Assembly (NCBI GenBank): GCA_002007465.1
Contig: LNAC01000273.1
Span: 2,093,632-2,157,631 of the forward strand
Origin: Ailurus styani
Lineage: Eukaryota > Chordata > Mammalia > Carnivora > Ailuridae
DNA: 64,000 bases
Direction of reading: 5' to 3'
Below, in pieces: positions 1 to 11,930 of the stretch. A program made the position numbers and the translations under genes. The notes beneath the pieces are model-generated. The model worked only from the letters and a program-made list of their open reading frames with translations, was not told the DNA's origin and did no database searches. The stretch's first letter is position 1. The number at the start of each line of letters is the position of its first letter.

Positions 1-129
1 TAACAATAAAATTAAAATGTGAAATGTCTGTTATTGTCCTGGCACAGGGTATATCTCTACCTATGTCTAGATTTATGTTTAGATATGGACATAGATATAG
101 ATTGATAGAATGGTCAGTATACATATCTG

Positions 130-205
130 TCATCACTAACATCATTTTAATATTACTTTAGAAATGAGGAAACTGAGGGTCAACATTAGGTTATCTTCTT
201 GAGTC
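130..205 (-). mobile_element. MIR SINE fragment
   Basis: An AATGAGGAAACTGAGGGTCA stretch followed by a degraded AGGTTATCTTCTTG is the antisense core of the ancient mammalian-wide MIR element. Only about 75 bases can be followed and no target duplication is visible. Confidence 0.45.
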
Positions 206-463
206 CCAAACCTCCTGGACATCAAAATATGAAAGCCAAGTTTTCTATGGATTTTCTTAATACTAATATATCAAAGGCCCAAAAGTTCCACTATTTAAAT
301 AAAAAAAATCAATAGCTATAAACAAATTTTTGCTATATGCCTAATAAAACCCTCAGAAGTCCCTTTCTTCACTCAACAACTTTTATATCCTAAAACTTGT
401 CACATTTGTCAATTTTTTTCCTCTTATAGCTCATCCACCCATAGGTCCTATTTCTTCTTTTTC

Positions 464-670
464 TTTTTTTTTTTTTTTTTTAAAGATTTTGTTATTTATT
501 TCACAGAGGGAGAGAGATCACAAGGAGGCAGAGAGGCAGGCAGAGAGAGAGAGGGGGAAGCAGGCTCCCTGCTGAGCAGAGAGCCCGATGCGGGCCTCGA
601 TCCCAGGACGCTGAGATCATGACCTGAGCCGAAAGCAGAGGCTTTAACCCACTGAGCCACCCAGGCGCCC
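464..670 (-). mobile_element. Carnivoran tRNA-derived SINE, full length
   Basis: Read on the minus strand it has the GGGCGCCTGGGTGGCTCAG head, the GGGTTAAAGCCTCTGC variant, a CT-rich body and a tail seen on the plus strand as T(18). Flanks TCTTCTTTTTC (453-463) and TCTTCTTTTTC (671-681) form an 11-bp target-site duplication. Few differences from neighbouring copies suggest a young insertion. Confidence 0.95.
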
Positions 671-681
671 TCTTCTTTTTC

Positions 682-2239
682 TCTACACTCTTTCTTTCAT
701 TATGTAGATGGCTTTATCAGGTTCATCTGCCTGGCCTTTAGCCCATAAATCCTCACACTAATCTTTTTTTTGTTCTATTGCATAATATTCTCTGTAATGA
801 ATTTGACACCTTCTACAGAAGATCAAGTGCTTCTCCACATACTTCATTTGCATTGTCTTGCATAAAAAGTGTTTTGCATTAGCTAATTATTCAAAGTATT
901 TTCTGAGTTTTGGACAATCCGAGACAATACTCACTGTTCATGTTTGTTAAATTGCTATTTTTCAACAACTTAAAATATTTATAACCAAGAAACGTAACTG
1001 TGGTCTCTGGTGGGCTCTAGTATTCCTAGTGGGCTTTTCCTCTCATTTATGTTCAACCATTTACACAAGTGGAACCGAATGCCCCGTCACTCCACCTTTA
1101 CAAGCACGTATTCATGCAGATTCTCTCAAACCTTATTGAATCTCATTTTGTGTAAAGTTGGTTCATACGTCTGAAACACATACTGTACTGACCTTAAATA
1201 TGTTTCAGCATATTAAATATTAATTTTTAAGTTAAAAGAAATCTAGTGGCACAGCAAAACCAAGATCTGTTTTTCCCAGGATAAAGACTAATTCAGCTGC
1301 AGCAAGATTGGATGAATGTTTTCTAAAAACATGAACTCCCACAAAGTACAAAAAAGATTCTGTAAGTGTGGGTGAGCTCTGTTCATTGACTAAAAAAAAA
1401 AATCCTTTGCATTTCAAGGAACAGTGAGCCATAACCCTGAATCATGAATACAGAGATGCCCCAAGTTGCTTGTGATGAACTCATTTCTGGCGTCATATAC
1501 ACTATTTAACACCAAATAAAACTTCTCTTTCATATCAGAATTAAACTGTAAATAATCTTTTGCTTGGTCTCCTGCATAACAGGCTCAGAAGTCTAGTGAA
1601 GTCGTTGAGATCTCTTATAATATCTACTTTCGACTATTGTCACAACATACTATGCTGTAGGAGTCCATGCTGTCGGCAGAAAGCAAAACAAGAAACATAC
1701 AAACAAAACCATAAAAACAACTTCATTTGATTTACATTATTAGATTCCACCTGGGGACTGTATTTTGTCTGTCCAGAAACACACCTATTGAAAGGGTACA
1801 ATTTACATATATAGAAGAACTAGCAAACTCTACATTGTTACTATGGCTGTCAATGTAAATCTGAATACCGAGTATAATGTCTGCAAGACATAAGGTCAAA
1901 ATAGGCAAAGTTGCAGGCAGTGATTTCTGAATTTCCGGAAGTATTGACTGCTAAACTGTGATTTGTTAATGGCCTCTTTACTCTCTTGTTCTAAGAAGTT
2001 TCCATATTAAACTTTTTACTTTTCTTTTTTTTTTTTTTTTAATTTTCAACCTATAGTTCTGGTATACATACTAAGAAGAAAATATCTCAGATGTTTATTC
2101 CTTGTCATTTCTTATCTCTTACTCCCCGTATAATATCCAATGGCTTGTAATTCTAATTCCCAGGAAATACTGCTAGAACCTATGTATGTATAATATAATA
2201 AGCAATTAGTGGCATTGTCCTTTAGGGGCCCCCTGATTT
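682..2239. other. No gene or clear repeat recognised
   Basis: AT-rich sequence with many stops in all frames. The one open frame of note (1232-1432, minus, 66 codons) has no recognisable domain. A T(14) run lies near 2027-2040. Diverged LINE pieces may hide here, but I cannot assign any. Confidence 0.5.
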
Positions 2240-2390
2240 GAAATTAAGAATTCAAGTTCTGCTCCCACCTTTTATGAGCTAAAGAATCTTGGAAAAATCA
2301 GGTTGGCAGAGTCTAAGTTTTCTTAGCTGTCCTATAGAGCAAAAGAAACACTGTGAGAGAAAGTATTTTAGAAATGAGACTATGATACAA
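2240..2390 (+). mobile_element. MIR-like fragment
   Basis: The order TTCAAGTTCTGCTCCCACCT, then a degraded 'AATCTTGGAAAAATCAG', then 'AAGTTTTCTTAGCTGTCCTA' follows the MIR layout: tRNA-like right end, core, then the 'cctcagtttcctcatctgt' motif. It is highly diverged. Confidence 0.4.
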
Positions 2391-3504
2391 GAGTTTGTAA
2401 CTGTCGTTATGACTATATCATACGGGCGAGTACTCAGAAAACTTGATTTCTAACTCTTATTTGAATCTATAAAAAAAAAGAATTTATCCATTTGGTTTTC
2501 ATACCTTGAGTGTTTTTCTGTCAAATTAAGCACTCTCATCATGTATGTTTTTAAAGACATTTAAATGATAACATAAGAGCAAATGTGTGAAACCCTGAAG
2601 ATTTTGCTATTCAAAGTGTCAGCTAGTTCATAGGCACGCTAATAGCCCAATCGCAGGGCCAAGGAAGTGTTTTATTCCTCATTTAAATATTTGACTTCAT
2701 TCCAATCTGACCCAATTCACTTGACACTATCTGAACTGCAGGTGGCTAGTTAGTTGTGTAATTACAGTTCCACAGTTTCAGTTTAATACTTTGGACTCAA
2801 TTTAGTTGTACAAAGAGAATGCAAGATCGCCACATAGATTAGTTCTTTAAAGACTTTTGATCCTTTTGTATTTTAATAAATTTTCCAAATGCTATTATTG
2901 CTTCTCTTAAAGACTTGGTTCCTGAAAGCATTTGCTCTTTACAAGCTTAATATCTGCTGAAGAAAGCTGCAGAAAAATGTTCAATAATGGAATACTAAGC
3001 CTTCATTCTCATAATCAACATGAGCTTTGAATCTTTATCAAACCTTTATCAACTGTTCATTACATTCTATCCTTTAAGCTCATGCTGACTTCACTATTGA
3101 AGTCTTCATTGTAAAGTTTGTATTTCTTTGTTTTTCTTTGGCAAACACTTTTTTTAATGTGTGTTCTGACTTTCGGAAGGACTATTATTTTATATTTTTA
3201 TATTTTATGTGGATTTTGTCAGTGTTCAGAACATCCACCTCTAAGTAGCAAAGTTTATCACAGAGGAGGAAGTTCACAATTCATATTCCAGTTAAAGGAC
3301 AATTTGCCTATAGTTAAATTTATCTCAAAAAGAATTTAGTAAATGGTTATTTTCCAGATAACTTTTAAACAGTTACCTTTAATAATCTCCACCTTCATTT
3401 ATATAAACAAACATCATCTTGTGACTTATTAATTTTTATAATTCAAAAGCTAAGTTGTCGGTAGCAAAAATGGTAAGGGTTCTTTGAGCCAAAATGCCTT
3501 TGTG
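2391..3504. other. No gene or clear repeat recognised
   Basis: AT-rich, single-copy-looking DNA. The longest open frame (3118-3339, plus) encodes a hydrophobic low-complexity peptide typical of T-rich chance frames. Confidence 0.5.
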
Positions 3505-3840
3505 TTCAAACATTTATTTATCCCCTTAGTTGTTCAACAATGATTAATTTGGGGTCACTCTGCACTAGAAACTGTTGTATACTGCCCCCGAGAACAAAGT
3601 TGAGTAAGATATACCTCCTGCCTTTACAGGACCCATGGTCTAGTGAGTAAATATAGCAAGATTAGTGCATTAAGGAATATGACGTAAGAAGTGACCAGTA
3701 TATGACCTTCTCTGCCATCGAGATTAGAGAGATATTTCATAGGAATGATGTTTGAGCTGAATTATGAAGACTGCACAAGACCAAGATGAAAAATGCTTAA
3801 AAATGTAAATAAGTAAATAAATAATAGGTGGAAAGGTTGT
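3505..3840 (-). mobile_element. L2 LINE remnant
   Basis: Degraded order 'TTCAACAATGATTA', 'CTCTGCACTAGAAACTGTTG', 'GAACAAAGTTGAGTAAGATA', 'CTCCTGCCTTTACAGGACC', 'TCTAGTGAGTAAATA' and 'GATGTTTGAGCTGAATTATG' matches the antisense L2 region normally read as 'gtgccaggcactgt ... gaacaaaacagac ... ccctgccctcatgg'. It is ancient and indel-rich. Confidence 0.5.
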
Positions 3841-3863
3841 TACAATCAGGAATAGGTTGTTGC

Positions 3864-4062
3864 TAGGGTGCCTGGGTGGCTCAGTGGGTTAAAGCCTCTG
3901 CCTTCGGCTCAGGTCATGATCTCAGGGTCCTGGGATCGAGGCCCGCATCGGGCTCTCTGCTCAGCAGGGAGCCTGCTTCCTCCTCTCTCTCTGTCTGCCT
4001 CTCTGCCTACTTGTGATCTCTCTGTGTCAAATAAATAAATAAAATCTTAAAAAAAAAAAAAA
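3864..4062 (+). mobile_element. Carnivoran tRNA-derived SINE, full length
   Basis: Complete head (GGTGCCTGGGTGGCTCAGTG), GGGTTAAAGCCTCTGCC variant, CT-rich body, and AAATAAATAAATAAAATCTT-A(n) tail. A 16-bp target duplication lies at 3848-3863 and 4063-4078 (AGGAATAGGTTGTTGC against AGGAATATGTTGTTGC, one mismatch). Young sub-family. Confidence 0.96.
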
Positions 4063-4619
4063 AGGAATATGTTGTTGCCCTTTGACTATTACTGGCCTGT
4101 CCCTAGTATAAATGAGTTAGAGCTTTCCTCCCTGTTTTGTTTGTGTAACTCATTGGAAACCCTATTTGTAGATCTGGTATCTCACAGGAGTTTGTGCCCA
4201 AGGCAAAATCCAGCCCTGGCTTATATTCAAACTGCTCCAGCTTCACAGATGCATAGTTTGAATGATTATTTAAGCTGAGTAAGGTAGTTGAGAAGTTCAG
4301 AAGAATAAGAATGATCATTAATATTGTTTAAATATAAAATATGTTTACTATTTATAGAGTTTTGTTACAGATTCACCCTATATGCTTTCTCAGTCAATTT
4401 GCTTTTTTTGTTATTGTTATCTGAGTGTGCCATAGAATTTTAAAAAGCAGTGTATGTACTATTCTTTTTTTGTGTTTGTGAGAAAGCAAAACTCCATTTA
4501 GTGAATTGAACTAAATGATGCACTGCTATTTCCTAATATTTAATGTATATAGTAATTACTGGGTGATATGGACTGGATGTTTGCATCCACCCAAATTCAT
4601 ATATTAAAACCTTAACCCC

Positions 4620-4828
4620 GGGTGCCTGGGTGGCTCAGTGGGTTGAAGCCTCTGCCTTCGGCTCAGGTCATGATCCCAGGGTCCTGGGATCGAGGCCCGC
4701 GTCAGGCTCTCTGCTCGGCAGGGAGCCTGCTTCCTCCTCTCTCCTCTCTCTCTGCCTGCCTCTCTGCCTACTTGTAATCTCTCTCTGTGTGTCAAATAAA
4801 TAAATAAAATCTTTAAAAATAAATAAAT
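4620..4828 (+). mobile_element. Carnivoran SINE, first of a tandem pair
   Basis: Starts GGGTGCCTGGGTGGCTCAGT immediately after AAAACCTTAACCCC (4606-4619) and ends in AAATAAATAAATAAAATC plus an A-rich tail. Its 3' target duplication is not next to its own tail but after the second SINE, at 5091-5104. The pair therefore behaves as one insertion, or the second SINE landed in the tail of the first. Confidence 0.95.
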
Positions 4829-5090
4829 AGGGCGCCTGGGTGGCTCAGTGGGTTAAAGCCTCTGCTTTCGGCTCAGGTCATGATCTCAGGGTCCTGGGAT
4901 CGAGGCCCGCATCGGGCTCCCTGCTCAGCGGGGAGCCTGCTTCCCCCTCTCTCTCTCTGCCTGCCTCTCTGCCTCCTTGTGATCTCTCTCCCTCTGTGAA
5001 ATAAATAAATAAATAATCTAAAAAAAAAAAAATAAAATAAAAAATAAAAATAAAAATAAAAATAAATAAATAAATAAAATAAAAATAAAT
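4829..5090 (+). mobile_element. Carnivoran SINE, second of a tandem pair, with long A-rich tail
   Basis: A full head (GGGCGCCTGGGTGGCTCAGT) begins directly at the tail of the preceding copy. The body is of the young sub-family. The tail (about 5007-5090) has expanded into an imperfect (AAAAT)n/(AAAT)n microsatellite. The 14-bp repeat AAAACCTTAACCCC follows at 5091-5104, matching 4606-4619 exactly. Confidence 0.95.
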
Positions 5091-5299
5091 AAAACCTTAA
5101 CCCCTGATATGAGGAAGTGGGGCTCTTGGGAAGTAATTAGATTTAGATGAGATCACGGGGGTGAGGTCCTCATGTTGATATTAGTGCCCTTATAAGAAGA
5201 GACCAGAGAACTTATTCTCTTTCTCTCCATCACGTGAAGATACAAAAAAGGCAGTTGTCTGCAATTACAGGACGAGAGTTCTCACCAATCAAATTGCAG

Positions 5300-5519
5300 C
5301 GGTGCCTGGGTGGCTCAGTCCTTAAGCATCTGCCTTCAGCTCAGGTCATGATCCCAGAGTCCTGGAATCAAGCCCTGCATAGAGCTCCCTGCTCTGCGGG
5401 AAGCCTGCTTCTTCCCCTCTCACTCCTGCTTATGTGTCCCTCTCTCGCTGTTTCTCTCTGTCAAATGAATAAATAAAATCTTTAAAAATAATAATAATAA
5501 TAATAATGAAATAAAAAGG
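5300..5519 (+). mobile_element. Carnivoran SINE, older sub-family
   Basis: Head GGTGCCTGGGTGGCTCAGTC followed by CTTAAGCATCTGCCTTCAGC and a long CT-rich body that keeps CACTCCTGCTTATGTGTCCC. The tail runs into (AAT)n. Target duplication AA-T/C-CAAATTGCAG at 5287-5299 and 5520-5532 has one mismatch. It lies inside the MaLR LTR. Confidence 0.95.
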
Positions 5520-5640
5520 AACCAAATTGCAGACACTTTTTTCTTGGACTTCCCAGCTTCCAGAATGGTGAGAAGTAAGTATCTGTTGTCTATGCCACTC
5601 AGTTCATGACATTTTATTATAACAGCCTGAGCAGCCTGAG

Positions 5641-6931
5641 ACTCCAAGTTTTAACTTTGAATTTCTGCATATGCAAAACCTACGTTTGGGCAAGCTAGTA
5701 AGTATTAAAATACTAAGAATGTACCTTGAACTTAGAAAACCTTGCTACGAATCCTCTACTAGTCACCATTCTGTCTTGAACTCTAACTTCAGAGCTCTTT
5801 ACCCAGAGATTCTTCTCTTCAATTTGAGCTTCACTGCCAGTTTTTCAAAAGTGTCAGGAAATCTTGCTTGAGTAAATAAAATAAAATTTTAATGAAGTTG
5901 CATATTGGCCGTGGGTTGTTTCTTATTTCTTCCATGCCTGTGTCAATAACAAGGAAATTTCCATCTTTGGACTCCGTCCTTGTGTGGCTCAGTGTGACGA
6001 CTGCTTGGCAGTATCCGTGGTTGGATTTCCGTGAGGCCCTCACTGCTAAGCTGTGCCTGCTCTGCTGGGATGTGCAAGGTCTCAGGGACACACGCCTTAC
6101 CTACCTGGGTTAGAGGCACAGGTACCTTGTTTGCACATTCTATCGTTATTTCATGATCAAACCATTTTCTTCTCTCCGACTTCCCTGTTTTTTAATGTTC
6201 TGTTTCAAAGGATAAGACTAAAAATAGATCTATTGATGATGAAGCCATTTTTATATAGAAATGCGTGAGTAAGTTTTCTCTGCAGCAGATTGCTTTCTGT
6301 CCTTTTCACAAAATCAGCACCTGAACAAGAGTTGAACTTATAGCCCTTTACCGATTCCCCTGCCAAATGGCCTAAATAGTGATTTTTAGGCATCTGTATG
6401 AAAGGAAATGTTCAATAATTCAAAATTACAACTGCTTTTCAAATATGCCCTAATACGCAACACCCCACACTTGGGAGATACTTCAGGAAATGATAAGAGG
6501 AGCAAGAAGCTGACCTTCTTTCTTGTTCCTGACCTTCTACTTCCCACTACGGGATTTTCTAAAATTAACACTATTCAATGTGACTTCAGGGCTGTAAGAT
6601 TAACACATAAGTTATGTCCTAAGAAGACAACTCTCATTTATTGTTCCCCTCCTTTTTGTTAACAGTTCTATGGTTTTATTCTAATACCAGAACCCTATAA
6701 ATAAGTCTTACTATCCCTTTTATTTGTGGAAGAACCAATGGTAAGTCAGCTACGGCTCTTGCCTGTGTTCTTACTATGGCAGAACACGGATTTCCACAGT
6801 ATGTGCTATGTCCAGAAATCACAATTCTCTCAATTGGAAAGTAGTGTAACTGGACTATCATAATAATGGATTAGAAAATGACGTTGTAGTTAAAAATAAA
6901 TGAGGACACTCTATAGTAAAGAATGTCAGAC
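5641..6931. other. No gene or clear repeat recognised
   Basis: Contains a locally less AT-rich stretch (about 5970-6115) with an 86-codon minus frame and overlapping plus frames. None shows a recognisable motif, an acceptor or a convincing start context. The rest is AT-rich with frequent stops. Confidence 0.45.
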
Positions 6932-6986
6932 CAAAAAAAACAAAAAAACAAAAAAAAAGGAAGAAAGAAAGAAAGAAAGAAAAAAG
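6932..6986 (+). repeat. A-rich tract with (GAAA)n microsatellite
   Basis: A runs interrupted by C, then about six units of GAAA (about 6960-6983). It may be the worn tail of a retroposon whose body is no longer recognisable. Confidence 0.8.
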
Positions 6987-7654
6987 ACTAGATGAAGAAA
7001 AATTTCAATAAAAATTCTGATTCAAGGATATTTTTTCCACTGAATTATAATATATTTTGCTGGTGTCAAAATTCATAGAAGAGCAGATTATTTATTTCAA
7101 TAGAGCCAAAATGTAATGAGTCCTTATGATAAGCCTCTAACATTGTGATAGATAAGACCCACCCATTGGAAAGGGAAACTAGGTAAACTATGGAGGCCTT
7201 CCCTCAAGACCCAAGGCCCTGGCAAAGAAGACATAGCACCTCAGGTTTGCAAAGCTGAAAAACAAAGTCACAGGCACCATTTGTTGGCTTGTATAACTAA
7301 GGTCCACAAAACTGTTACTTTTCTGGGGCTTTTCTTGAAAATAGCCACAGACATATCCATGATTACAACAAGGGCTGTTCGAATAGGATTCTCCTCAAAT
7401 TTTAACCTTTAGTGCTATTTGCTGAAGAGATCAATGCACAGGATCACATAATTTTATTAATAAATTAGGATTGCCAGCAGTTTCCTAAATCTTCCTTCTT
7501 GACAAAAGATCTAAACTGTTGGATGTGACTGTCCCTTCCAACTTACACAGTCGGTGTGCCATAATTTCAAAACCATTATTTTTGTCCCCGAGATTAGTGT
7601 ACATTTTTACTCATTTTTTCCCAGCGGATGAGAGTTAAACAAGTAAATTTTATA
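6987..7654. other. No gene or clear repeat recognised
   Basis: AT-rich DNA without long frames, splice-like structure or an assignable transposon. Confidence 0.45.
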
Positions 7655-8465
7655 CCTTGGAATCATCTTTGATTCCTCTGCTTCACGCCTGACATCCAAA
7701 TGATCAGAAATTATTAGGATGCTACTTTCAAAATCTACATAGAAATGAATCACTATCTCCCTAACCCACCTTGGTGGAAGTCATCAGGGTAGCTTGCCTG
7801 AAAAATTTCCAGTAACTTTCTAATCAACTTCCTTCATCTTCCTTGCAGTCTATTCTCAACAAAATTGATTGCCAGCAATCCTCAGATCATTTCTGATTTA
7901 CTTTCTTTGATTTCTTGCTTCACCTAGAGTCAAATCCAAACTCTATTCTATGGCCTACAAGCCGTATATTATTCTGATATTTTATCCTGCTGTCTTTTCT
8001 GACCACGTCTTCCATCACTCTTTTCCTCTCTGATTTTGTTCTAGCCGCTGTAACCTCTTTACAGTTTCTCTAATGCAAGTAACATATTCACATCTAAAAA
8101 TCTTTATACTTGCCCTTATCTCTATGGAGCATTCTGCTCTCAAGTGTTCAGTTGGCTCATTAGAGCAATTTATTTGTATGTATGTTCACATGTCAGTTAC
8201 CTTACCTCAGAGCCCTCCTTGACTGTCCAATATGAAATGTTACATCTTATCCTCCCGTTAGCTCCCTGACATACATTTTTTGTCTTCTTAATGCTTAAAC
8301 CCACCTACACTATTACATAATTGTCATTTATTTATTGTCTATCTTCTCTCGTATCATTATAATAATAACTGAGGACAGTTATATCTATTTTTTTTTTTAA
8401 GCATCGAGAACACCTAGAGCGGTGCATGGTATATATTAATGGCCTATTTAGCACTAAATGAAGGT
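7655..8465 (+). mobile_element. L2 LINE 3' remnant
   Basis: Starts at the L2 motif 'TTGGAATCATCTTTGATTCC' and continues through 'CCTCAGAGCCCTCCTTGACT' and 'TCATTTATTTATTGTCTATC'. It ends at 'ACACCTAGAGCGGTGCATGG', the L2 3' 'gcacctagcacagtgcctgg' motif. The order is colinear with the L2 3' end. Strongly diverged and non-coding. Confidence 0.65.
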
Positions 8466-8515
8466 CAAAGGGGGCACGGTAGAGTTTTTACAAATAGGAG
8501 TACTGGCACACATTT

Positions 8516-8698
8516 TTAAAAAAGATTTTGTCTGTTTATTTGTCAGAGAGAGAGCACAAGGAGGGGGAGCGGCAGGCAGAGGGAGAAGCAGGCTTCCCGC
8601 TGAGCAAGGAGCCCGATGGGGGACTCGATCCCAGGATCCTGGGATCATGACCTGAGCCAAAGGCAGATGCTTAACTGACTTAGCCACCCAGACATTCC
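8516..8698 (-). mobile_element. Carnivoran SINE, older sub-family
   Basis: On the minus strand: TGTCTGGGTGGCTAAGTCAG, a GCATCTGCCTTTGGCTCAGG head, GGGATCGAGTCCC and a CT-rich body, ending in AAAATC-TTTTTTAAA. Flanks near 8507-8515 and 8702-8710 share an ACAC-rich motif, but the target duplication is not clean. Confidence 0.92.
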
Positions 8699-10672
8699 CT
8701 GACACGTGTTTTTACTTTAAATAAGAGCATTTATCTAAAAGTGCTACACCTTTCCTTATAAAGTGCTGCTTCCAAATAAAAGTCCAAAGTTGGATCTGTA
8801 AATTTTTTCTCAAGTTAAGAGGTTTCTCTGATATGGGATCTTGATCACACCCCACACAACTGCACTTTGCTTCTCAACTTATTTTGAAGGATGAATCTAA
8901 AGTATGTTGGGAAATGATGTTTGTGCTTTGAAAAGTATTAGGCATTAGAGATGTGATTAATCCAAATCATAATAATTTATTTAAAATAATCACCTAAATG
9001 CACTTTCTTTATAAAATATCTAACTCTTTAGCAACTTTTAAAAGAGGACATTGTGTACTTGTATTCTTGTTAGCTCCCTGTATAGCCATTTTTATAGATG
9101 TTTACTTGACCATCGACATGAATAAATATTACCATATAAATTAAAAGGAACTCTACCCATGAGTCAGTATGTCCAAGTTATTATTCTCCTAATTTAGTGC
9201 TGACAAAATCCAAATTTGAGGGGTTTTTTTTAGAAATTCTGTAGAAGTTTGGAAACAAGTAGAATGTAGCCTTCTCTCATTTCCCAAATATTAATGAAAA
9301 CATTCTGTTGCCCATAAAGCTAGAGGTGCATTTCCAACTGATTTTATATCAGTCTTTTATTTTGAATGCTCATAGCTTTGACTTTGGCACAGGCTACAAG
9401 AAATACACTTTATAGGTCTCTTGCTCCCAAGTCTCTAAATTGCACATTCTGAAAAACTGGCTATTTTTGCGCAGAACATAGAGATTGAATGCAAGGCTAT
9501 AATTCACTTTCAGGTTTTCTGCTGATGACATAAACCACCAGAGCTTGTTGGTTTATGAACAGCAACAGGACACAAAGATTGAATTATGGCATGTGTCAGT
9601 GATGAGAGATAAAGAGTTGGCACCCACAACCCAAAGATAATAGTTTCATTCCATTTAAATTGAAGACATGGAGAAATATTTTTAAACATTTAAGAACAAG
9701 TTCATCTCTATAAAAGTTTATATTTTATAAAAGATAACTAGCAAGTGCAATTTAAGAAAATATCAGATCTATGCTCAATAGAACATAAACTACAGAGATG
9801 ATGTAAGAAAGTCCATTTCCTATGGATAGATGGCACTTTACATAACTGAGATGTTTCTAAATTTGCTGAGTAAAATTACTGTTTCTCCCTTCTGGATGTA
9901 GCACCTTACAAAGCATTATATTAGCTCATTCATGGCTTTAGCTTGTGAAAGTGCTATGCTTATTAATAGTGTAGGAAGAGGTTTCCTTTTTATTTCTTGA
10001 TGTCTTTTGAGAGGGATAGGAGAAGAGAGGGAGAGGCAGAATAAGAAATGGCTGCGTTATAGTATTTTATAAAGGTAGCCAGCAAAGTGCATTCTGACAG
10101 CATTCTTCATTTTCAAGTTCCCACAGTGGGTGAGGTGCCATGTTTCAGTCAGCTGAGGTATTAAACTATGTAGAAGCAGTAAAATATAAAGAGAGTGTCT
10201 CAGGTTGGCTGTCCTAGAGTCAATGCCTAAGGTAAGGTTCTAGAGAAAGTATTTTATTTGATAGGGACTGAGAACATGAGTAGAGAAAACAATGTTCATG
10301 AAAAAGAAAAAGCAGCTATTAAGGGGTGCATTATTAAACCAGCTATCTCTGTGATTACTGGATCTTTGTGCTGAATGGAAACTCTGGGAAAGTATAAAAT
10401 AATGCCTTAGCATTATCCTATGGGACGGGTGATAGACATGGGTTAGTTACACTCTACAGTTATTGGTTCAATGCCCAGGGTAGAGGAAGGTTATGTTAAT
10501 TCATAAAAATCCCACAGTCCTAGAAGAAAATACACTGGCAGGAGTCAAGGTCAGAGGGTTACTGACAAGATGCTACTACTGTCCGCTATAGAGGGAAGGC
10601 TTAGGGACACTGCCACCAAGAGAGGTCCAAAGTGTCATGATTTTTATTGTCAGATCCTTCAGTCATCAAAAA
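8699..10672. other. No gene or clear repeat recognised
   Basis: Two kilobases of AT-rich DNA with no frame of interest. A purine-rich GAGAGGGATAGGAGAAGAGA stretch near 10009-10040 resembles a worn antisense SINE tail, but I cannot extend it. Confidence 0.45.
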
Positions 10673-10682
10673 TGCAATTGTG

Positions 10683-10880
10683 GAGGGCATCTGGGTGTCT
10701 CAGTTGGCTAAGCATCTGCCTTCAGCTCAGGTCATAATCCCGGGGTCCTGGGATGAAGATGGAGCCCTACATCAGGCTCCCTGCTCAGTGGGGAGCCTGT
10801 TTCTCTTCCTCTGCCGCTCCCCTGCTTATGCTCTCTTTCTCTGTCAAATAAGTAAATAAAATCTCAAAAAAAAAAAAAAC
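10683..10880 (+). mobile_element. Carnivoran SINE, older sub-family
   Basis: Head GGGCATCTGGGTGTCTCAGT, then TGGCTAAGCATCTGCCTTCA, CT-rich body, AAATAAGTAAATAAAATC tail and A(14). Flanks TGCAATTGTG (10673-10682) and TGCAATTTTG (10881-10890) are the target duplication. A short insertion (GAAGATGGA) breaks the B-box area. Confidence 0.94.
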
Positions 10881-11165
10881 TGCAATTTTGAACAAGTCCC
10901 AATTTCCTGCATTTCTGCAAAAAAAAAAGAGCAGGTAATTTTTAAGGACTCACCCTTTGCGATATTTTACAAACTAGGAATTTCCCATGGTATTAAATTA
11001 TTAAATTCTTTAGACCCCAAGGACCAAGACCATTTCTTGAAGCTGCAAGGCCTGGCTTAGCATCTAGCACCTGACACTCTCCCCACAGCCGTCCTGCCCT
11101 CCTCACACCTGCCACTTCCTATGGATAGATGGCATCAATACCCACCCACCTTTTTTAAGATTCTT

Positions 11166-11930
11166 ATTTTTTCTCACCACACAGCCAATTCATTAAAAGT
11201 CATCCTGATTCCGCCACAAAAAAATACATATTAAATCTAACCATTGTGAACATCTTCACTGTTACCAACCAAACCCGGGCCACCATGCGTCCGGCCTGGC
11301 CTGAAGAGCCTTCCATTGTTTGCCTTTATAATCCTTTCTTCAGGAAACAGCTGGTGTGTCCTTTTAAAACATAAATCTGCTTTGATACTTCAGGCAATTT
11401 CTATTGAAATGAATTTAAAATCCATATTCTTTATCATGATCTATAAAGCAGACCTCTCATGATCTTTCTGCTCTGCTTAACTCATCACTACTGTTTCTTA
11501 CTCCTCTTCCTCTTATTCCCTCTACTTTAGGCCATCTTGCTGCCTTGATTATAAAACACTCTAGCCTTCTTCTCACTGTCTCTCTTGGCTGAATGTTTTT
11601 CTTCTATCTTGGCGGGGTTCTGTTCTTTCAAGTCTCACCTTAAATTCTCTCTTCAGAGATTGTGCTGAAGGAGCCTTCCAGCTATCGTTGTGTAGCCCAT
11701 TACTTTATTTTCTTCAGAACACTTACTATTATTAGACATTATCTCTTTTACTTAGTTTTCTATCTATTCATTTTCTACATTCTCTGAATGGTGTTTAAGG
11801 TCCGCAAAAGATAGGTTTATGTTGATGTATTCATTTCTATTTCCCTAACATCTAAAACAATGCAATAAACTTGATAATGAATAGACCCTTGATCAATATT
11901 TGTCTCATGAATGAATTGTTGCTCTTCAAT
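11166..11930 (+). mobile_element. L2 LINE 3' remnant
   Basis: Colinear with the L2 3' region: a 'CTCATGATCTTTCTGCTCTG' stretch, 'CTCACCTTAAATTCTCTCTT', 'GAAGGAGCCTTCCAGC', 'AACACTTACTATTATTAGAC', and a 3' end like 'CCTAACATCTAAAACAATGC' and 'AATATTTGTCTCATGAATGA'. Diverged and non-coding. Confidence 0.65.

Larger units (their letters stand above)
4564..5640 (+). mobile_element. MaLR-type (MLT1-like) solo LTR, split by three SINEs
   Basis: LTR pieces lie at about 4564-4619, 5091-5299 and 5520-5640. Landmarks in order are TGATATGGACTGGATG, CCCAAATTCATATATTAAAA, 'GAGGAAGTGGGGCTCTTGGG', 'GTGCCCTTATAAGAAGAGAC', 'TTGGACTTCCCAGCTTCCAG' and 'TTATTATAACAGCCTGAG'. This is the known layout of ERVL-MaLR LTRs. 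No internal retroviral region is attached, so it is a solo LTR. It received one single and one paired SINE insertion. Confidence 0.75.

Noticed and set aside
5970..6115. Locally GC-richer segment suspected to be an exon
   Set aside because: Overlapping frames on both strands, no acceptor or donor, no recognisable peptide.
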